A stretch of DNA of 64,000 nt from a bacterium (lineage in GTDB: Bacteria > Sysuimicrobiota > Sysuimicrobiia > Sysuimicrobiales > Thermofontiviventaceae): positions 1 through 64,000 of the forward strand of contig JAUQQG010000117.1 in assembly GCA_030550015.1 (NCBI GenBank), given 5' to 3'. This document shows, in pieces, positions 61,605 through 64,000 of this stretch. The notes beneath the pieces are model-generated. The model saw nothing but the letters and a program-made list of their open reading frames with translations, did no database searches and was not told where the DNA came from. Each line of letters starts with the position of its first letter. The stretch's first letter is position 1. The position numbers were made by a program, and so were the translations under genes.

Positions 61605-62322
61605 GGTACCTTTCCCCGAGGTAGGCCTTAATGACTTCCTCGTTGGTGGCGATGTTTGCCGGGACGTCGTCGGCGATCTTCCGGCCGTAATCCAGCACGA
61701 TGATCCGGTCACACACGGTCATGATAGCCTCCATCACGTGTTCCACTACAAACACCGTGATTCCCCTCTCCCGGATAGCGCGGATGAGATCCACCGCCTC
61801 TTTGATCTCCTGGGGGTTGAGCCCGGCCATCGTCTCATCGAGGAGGAGGAGCACTGGATCTGTAGCGAGGGCACGGCTGAGCTCTAGGCGCTTCTTGTCT
61901 GCAATGGTGAGGTGCGCAGCCAGACGGTCCATCTTATCCTTGAGGCCTGTAAACTCCAAGATCTGCACAGCTTTCTTTTTTGCTTCCTGAACACTCCGCG
62001 TCCGGAGAAGCGCCCCGACGATAGTATTGTCCAGCACGGTGAGATCTTTGAAGATGCGCACGATCTGGAAAGTACGGGCGATTCCATGCTGGGCGATCTC
62101 CTCAGGAGATTTCCCTGTGATCTCCTGCCCCCGGAGGAAGATCCTTCCACTATCTGGGGTATAAAACCCAGAGATACAGTGGAAGAGCGTCGTCTTCCCC
62201 GCTCCGTTCGGGCCAATGAGACCAAGGATCTCTCCCTCTTGCACCTCTAGGGAGATCCGGTCATTGGCTACCAGGCCCCCGAACCGTTTGCTCACCTCTT
62301 CGAGCCGCAGCAAGGCGGGCAT
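61591..62322 (-). CDS. livG: Branched-chain amino-acid-type ABC ATPase LivG
   Basis: A 243-residue ATPase. Walker A GPNGAGKTTLFHCISGFY near 38, RTFQIVRIFKDLTVLDN typical of LivG, Walker B LLLLDETMAGLNPQE. The usual LSYG signature is replaced by LTIADKKRLELSRAL, a notable change. Overlaps the livM end by 62 bases. Confidence 0.93.
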   Translation of the reverse strand: MPALLRLEEVSKRFGGLVANDRISLEVQEGEILGLIGPNGAGKTTLFHCISGFYTPDSGRIFLRGQEITGKSPEEIAQHGIARTFQIVRIFKDLTVLDNTIVGALLRTRSVQEAKKKAVQILEFTGLKDKMDRLAAHLTIADKKRLELSRALATDPVLLLLDETMAGLNPQEIKEAVDLIRAIRERGITVFVVEHVMEAIMTVCDRIIVLDYGRKIADDVPANIATNEEVIKAYLGERYHVAG

Positions 62323-63343
62323 AGGAAACCCTCACCTCCAGGGCGCGCTGGATCCTTCTCCATAAGCCAATGAGTCCTGTAGGCTCAAATACCGACATTA
62401 AGACGATCAACGCTCCATATACAATCAAGTCGAACGCCCTTCCCGCGCCGCCCATTCCAGCTAGGTAGACCCTTGTCCCCTCAGAGAGAGGGATGAGCAC
62501 CAGGGCTCCCAGGATCGGCCCCCACAGGGTTCCCACTCCCCCAAGGACGGCCACGAGGCAGATGATCACCGAGAGCATCAGGGGCAAGACGCTCTCAGGA
62601 TCGATGTACAGCACGTACTGGGCATAGAATGTGCCTCCCATCGCTGTGAACGCCCCGCTGATCGCCAGGGCCAAGAGCTTGTAGCGGTGGATGGGGATCC
62701 CTAGGCTGCGGGCTGCATCAGGATCAGCCTTGATAGCCCGGAAGTAGTACCCTGCACGGGACCGTTCCAGGAACCAGGTGGTGGTCGTGACGGCCAGGAG
62801 AAGGAGCAGGCTGATGTAGTAATAGGGGACCTTGGTGGTGTGGAACTCAAAGGTCCGTAGCCCCTCTGGAAGGAGAGGTACGTACAAGCCTACAGCACCA
62901 CCCGCGAAAGGCCAGTTCGTCACCAGCACCCTGGCAATTTCCCCCACGGCGATGGTGGCGATGGCGAAGTAGTGCCCGGCAAGGCGGAAAGTGGGGTATC
63001 CGATGAGGAGCGTGGCAACCAGGGAGAGGAGGACGCCCACAACCATGCCCAGCCATGGGGAAAGGTGCCAGTAAATCAGCAGGATTGTGGAGGTGTATGC
63101 TCCGATTCCAAAAAAGACGGCATGCCCAAGGGAGATCTGCCCGCAGTAGCCTCCGAGGATATTCCAGGCCTGAGCGAGGGCAGCGAACAGGAAGATCCGG
63201 ATCATCAGGTGCTGAGGGAAAGGTCCCGTGAACACAAAGGGATAGCCCAGGAGGAAGGCGGCGAGAATCACACCAAGCAGGACCTTCCCCCATCTGGAGA
63301 GGTTCTCCGAGATTGACCTGCGCGCAAGCTCCTGGGTCACCAC
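62261..63343 (-). CDS. livM: Branched-chain amino-acid-type ABC permease LivM
   Basis: A 360-residue permease with about nine hydrophobic segments. NILGGYCGQISLGHAVFFGIGAY (first part) and the exchange loop RAIKADPDAARSLGIPIHRYKL are diagnostic of LivM. The last 20 residues (KLARS-like basic tail) run into livG; an unusually long overlap, but the stop at 62261 is the first in frame. Confidence 0.94.
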   Translation of the reverse strand: MVTQELARRSISENLSRWGKVLLGVILAAFLLGYPFVFTGPFPQHLMIRIFLFAALAQAWNILGGYCGQISLGHAVFFGIGAYTSTILLIYWHLSPWLGMVVGVLLSLVATLLIGYPTFRLAGHYFAIATIAVGEIARVLVTNWPFAGGAVGLYVPLLPEGLRTFEFHTTKVPYYYISLLLLLAVTTTTWFLERSRAGYYFRAIKADPDAARSLGIPIHRYKLLALAISGAFTAMGGTFYAQYVLYIDPESVLPLMLSVIICLVAVLGGVGTLWGPILGALVLIPLSEGTRVYLAGMGGAGRAFDLIVYGALIVLMSVFEPTGLIGLWRRIQRALEVRVSYARLAAARRGEQTVRGPGSQ

Positions 63344-63375
63344 TCCCTCAACCCCTGCCCGGCTGGATTCAGTAC

Positions 63376-64000
63376 TTAATACCTTCCGAACAGCCCCTGG
63401 GGCCGGGTAAAGACCACAATAAGATACACAAGGAAGACAAAAAGATACTTGTAAGCCGGCCCGATGAGAAGGCCTGAAAGAACCTCTACGAGGCCGATGA
63501 TGATCCCTGCTACGAACGCTCCTGGGATGCTACCGAACCCTCCCAGCGCGACAGCGACGTAAGCGATGAGGGCGAATGGGAATCCGACCTCTGGGAAGAT
63601 GTAGTAAAAGTTGCTCAAAAGCACCCCTGCGATTCCCACACAAGCCAGCCCGATCCCCCAACCCAGGGCGAACATGCGGTGGCTGTCGATCCCGACGAGG
63701 GCCGCCGCCTCCCTGTCCTCGCTCGTGGCCTGCAAGGCCCGTCCGGTCTCTGTTCTGGTCACGAAGAGGTAGAGCAGGGCAAAGGCGATGACAGCACCGA
63801 GGCTTGCGACCAGCTCTGGGATCCCTACGAACAGGCCGAGGATCTCTATCCTTCCCTTCACCAGGGGGGAGGGGACAAGGCGGAAGTCCGGGGACCAGAA
63901 GAACTGGGCGAGGCTCTGCAGGAAGACCCCCAATCCAAAGGTGGAAAAGATCTGCGCCAGCATCGGCGCACGCAAGACCCTGGCGATGATGAGCCAGTAG
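63376..64000 (-). CDS. livH: Branched-chain amino-acid-type ABC permease LivH, 5' end cut by window
   Basis: The C-terminal 208 or so residues of LivH. Seen: RALQATSEDREAAALVGIDSHRMFALGWGIG (exchange loop, first part) and VAVALGGFGSIPGAFVAGIIIGLVE. The frame continues past the right edge. Gap to livM is 32 bases. The binding protein LivK would lie to the right. Confidence 0.93.
   Translation of the reverse strand, partial: YWLIIARVLRAPMLAQIFSTFGLGVFLQSLAQFFWSPDFRLVPSPLVKGRIEILGLFVGIPELVASLGAVIAFALLYLFVTRTETGRALQATSEDREAAALVGIDSHRMFALGWGIGLACVGIAGVLLSNFYYIFPEVGFPFALIAYVAVALGGFGSIPGAFVAGIIIGLVEVLSGLLIGPAYKYLFVFLVYLIVVFTRPQGLFGRY

Noticed and set aside
1-64000. tRNA, rRNA, CRISPR array, complete insertion sequence or prophage
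   Set aside because: No tRNA-like cloverleaf, regular spaced repeats, transposase or phage genes were recognised on either strand.

Overview
The window is a dense, GC-rich bacterial segment with strong GGAGG-type ribosome binding sites, many ATGA start/stop overlaps and frequent GTG or TTG starts. It has no rRNA, tRNA, CRISPR array or complete insertion sequence. The physiology is anaerobic or facultative, living on amino acids, peptides and N-heterocycles: a 2-oxoacid:ferredoxin oxidoreductase, a CoA-transferase, molybdenum hydroxylase and molybdopterin oxidoreductase genes, an octaheme cytochrome, FeoAB and three kinds of ABC importer. The SOS box has the CGAAC-N4-GTTCG form typical of Gram-positive-like LexA. 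No marker gene fixes the phylum, so I do not name one.

Layout. 1-6.2 kb: a plus-strand operon with the end of a peptide-type ABC ATPase, two M29-fold proteins, a hydantoin-racemase-like protein, DUF917, DUF1177 and AroM. 6.2-8.2 kb: decayed material (a GntR FCD fragment behind an intact operator, a TctA fragment), an isocitrate-lyase-family gene and a His-rich SHOCT mini-protein. 8.2-10.3 kb: Ogt, an SDR and a phosphopantetheinyl transferase. 10.4-25.6 kb: two facing operons forming one catabolic locus: fdrA, allG and a cyclase on plus; amidase, three-subunit molybdenum hydroxylase, allH and a BMP/Nup-type ABC importer on minus. 26.2-27.6 kb: thiW-thiM.

27.6-30.7 kb holds the most striking locus: a degenerate family-B DNA polymerase, a 95-residue protein and a RecA-fold protein without a Walker A motif. 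They form one minus-strand operon behind a consensus sigma-70 promoter whose 17-bp spacer contains a perfect LexA box. I infer an SOS-induced translesion or mutasome-like cassette. 30.8-36.7 kb: AmmB/MEMO-like gene, a DUF411 gene with in-frame TGA exactly at the first Cys of its CGCC motif (candidate selenoprotein), a secreted PepSY-like protein, feoAB and small metal-related genes.

36.9-45.1 kb: thiO-like oxidase, a Tat-exported TtrAB-like molybdoenzyme with an octaheme cytochrome, and an ArsA/Get3-type ATPase. 45.2-55.9 kb: an acyl-CoA dehydrogenase facing a POR operon (gamma, GltD-ferredoxin fusion, alpha, beta, alanine-dehydrogenase-like protein, CoA-transferase), then an AcuB-like CBS protein and a radical SAM protein. 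56-64 kb: P1 peptidase with a Dpp-type importer, then livFGMH running off the right edge.

How it fits together: peptides, amino acids and nucleobase-like compounds are imported by the three ABC systems. N-heterocycles would be hydroxylated by the molybdenum hydroxylase, opened by cyclase and amidase, and carbamoyl groups released through AllFGH. 2-oxoacids would be oxidised by the POR enzyme, with energy conserved through CoA transfer and electrons passed to NAD(P) or the periplasmic molybdoenzyme and cytochrome. Substrates are inferred from families and context.
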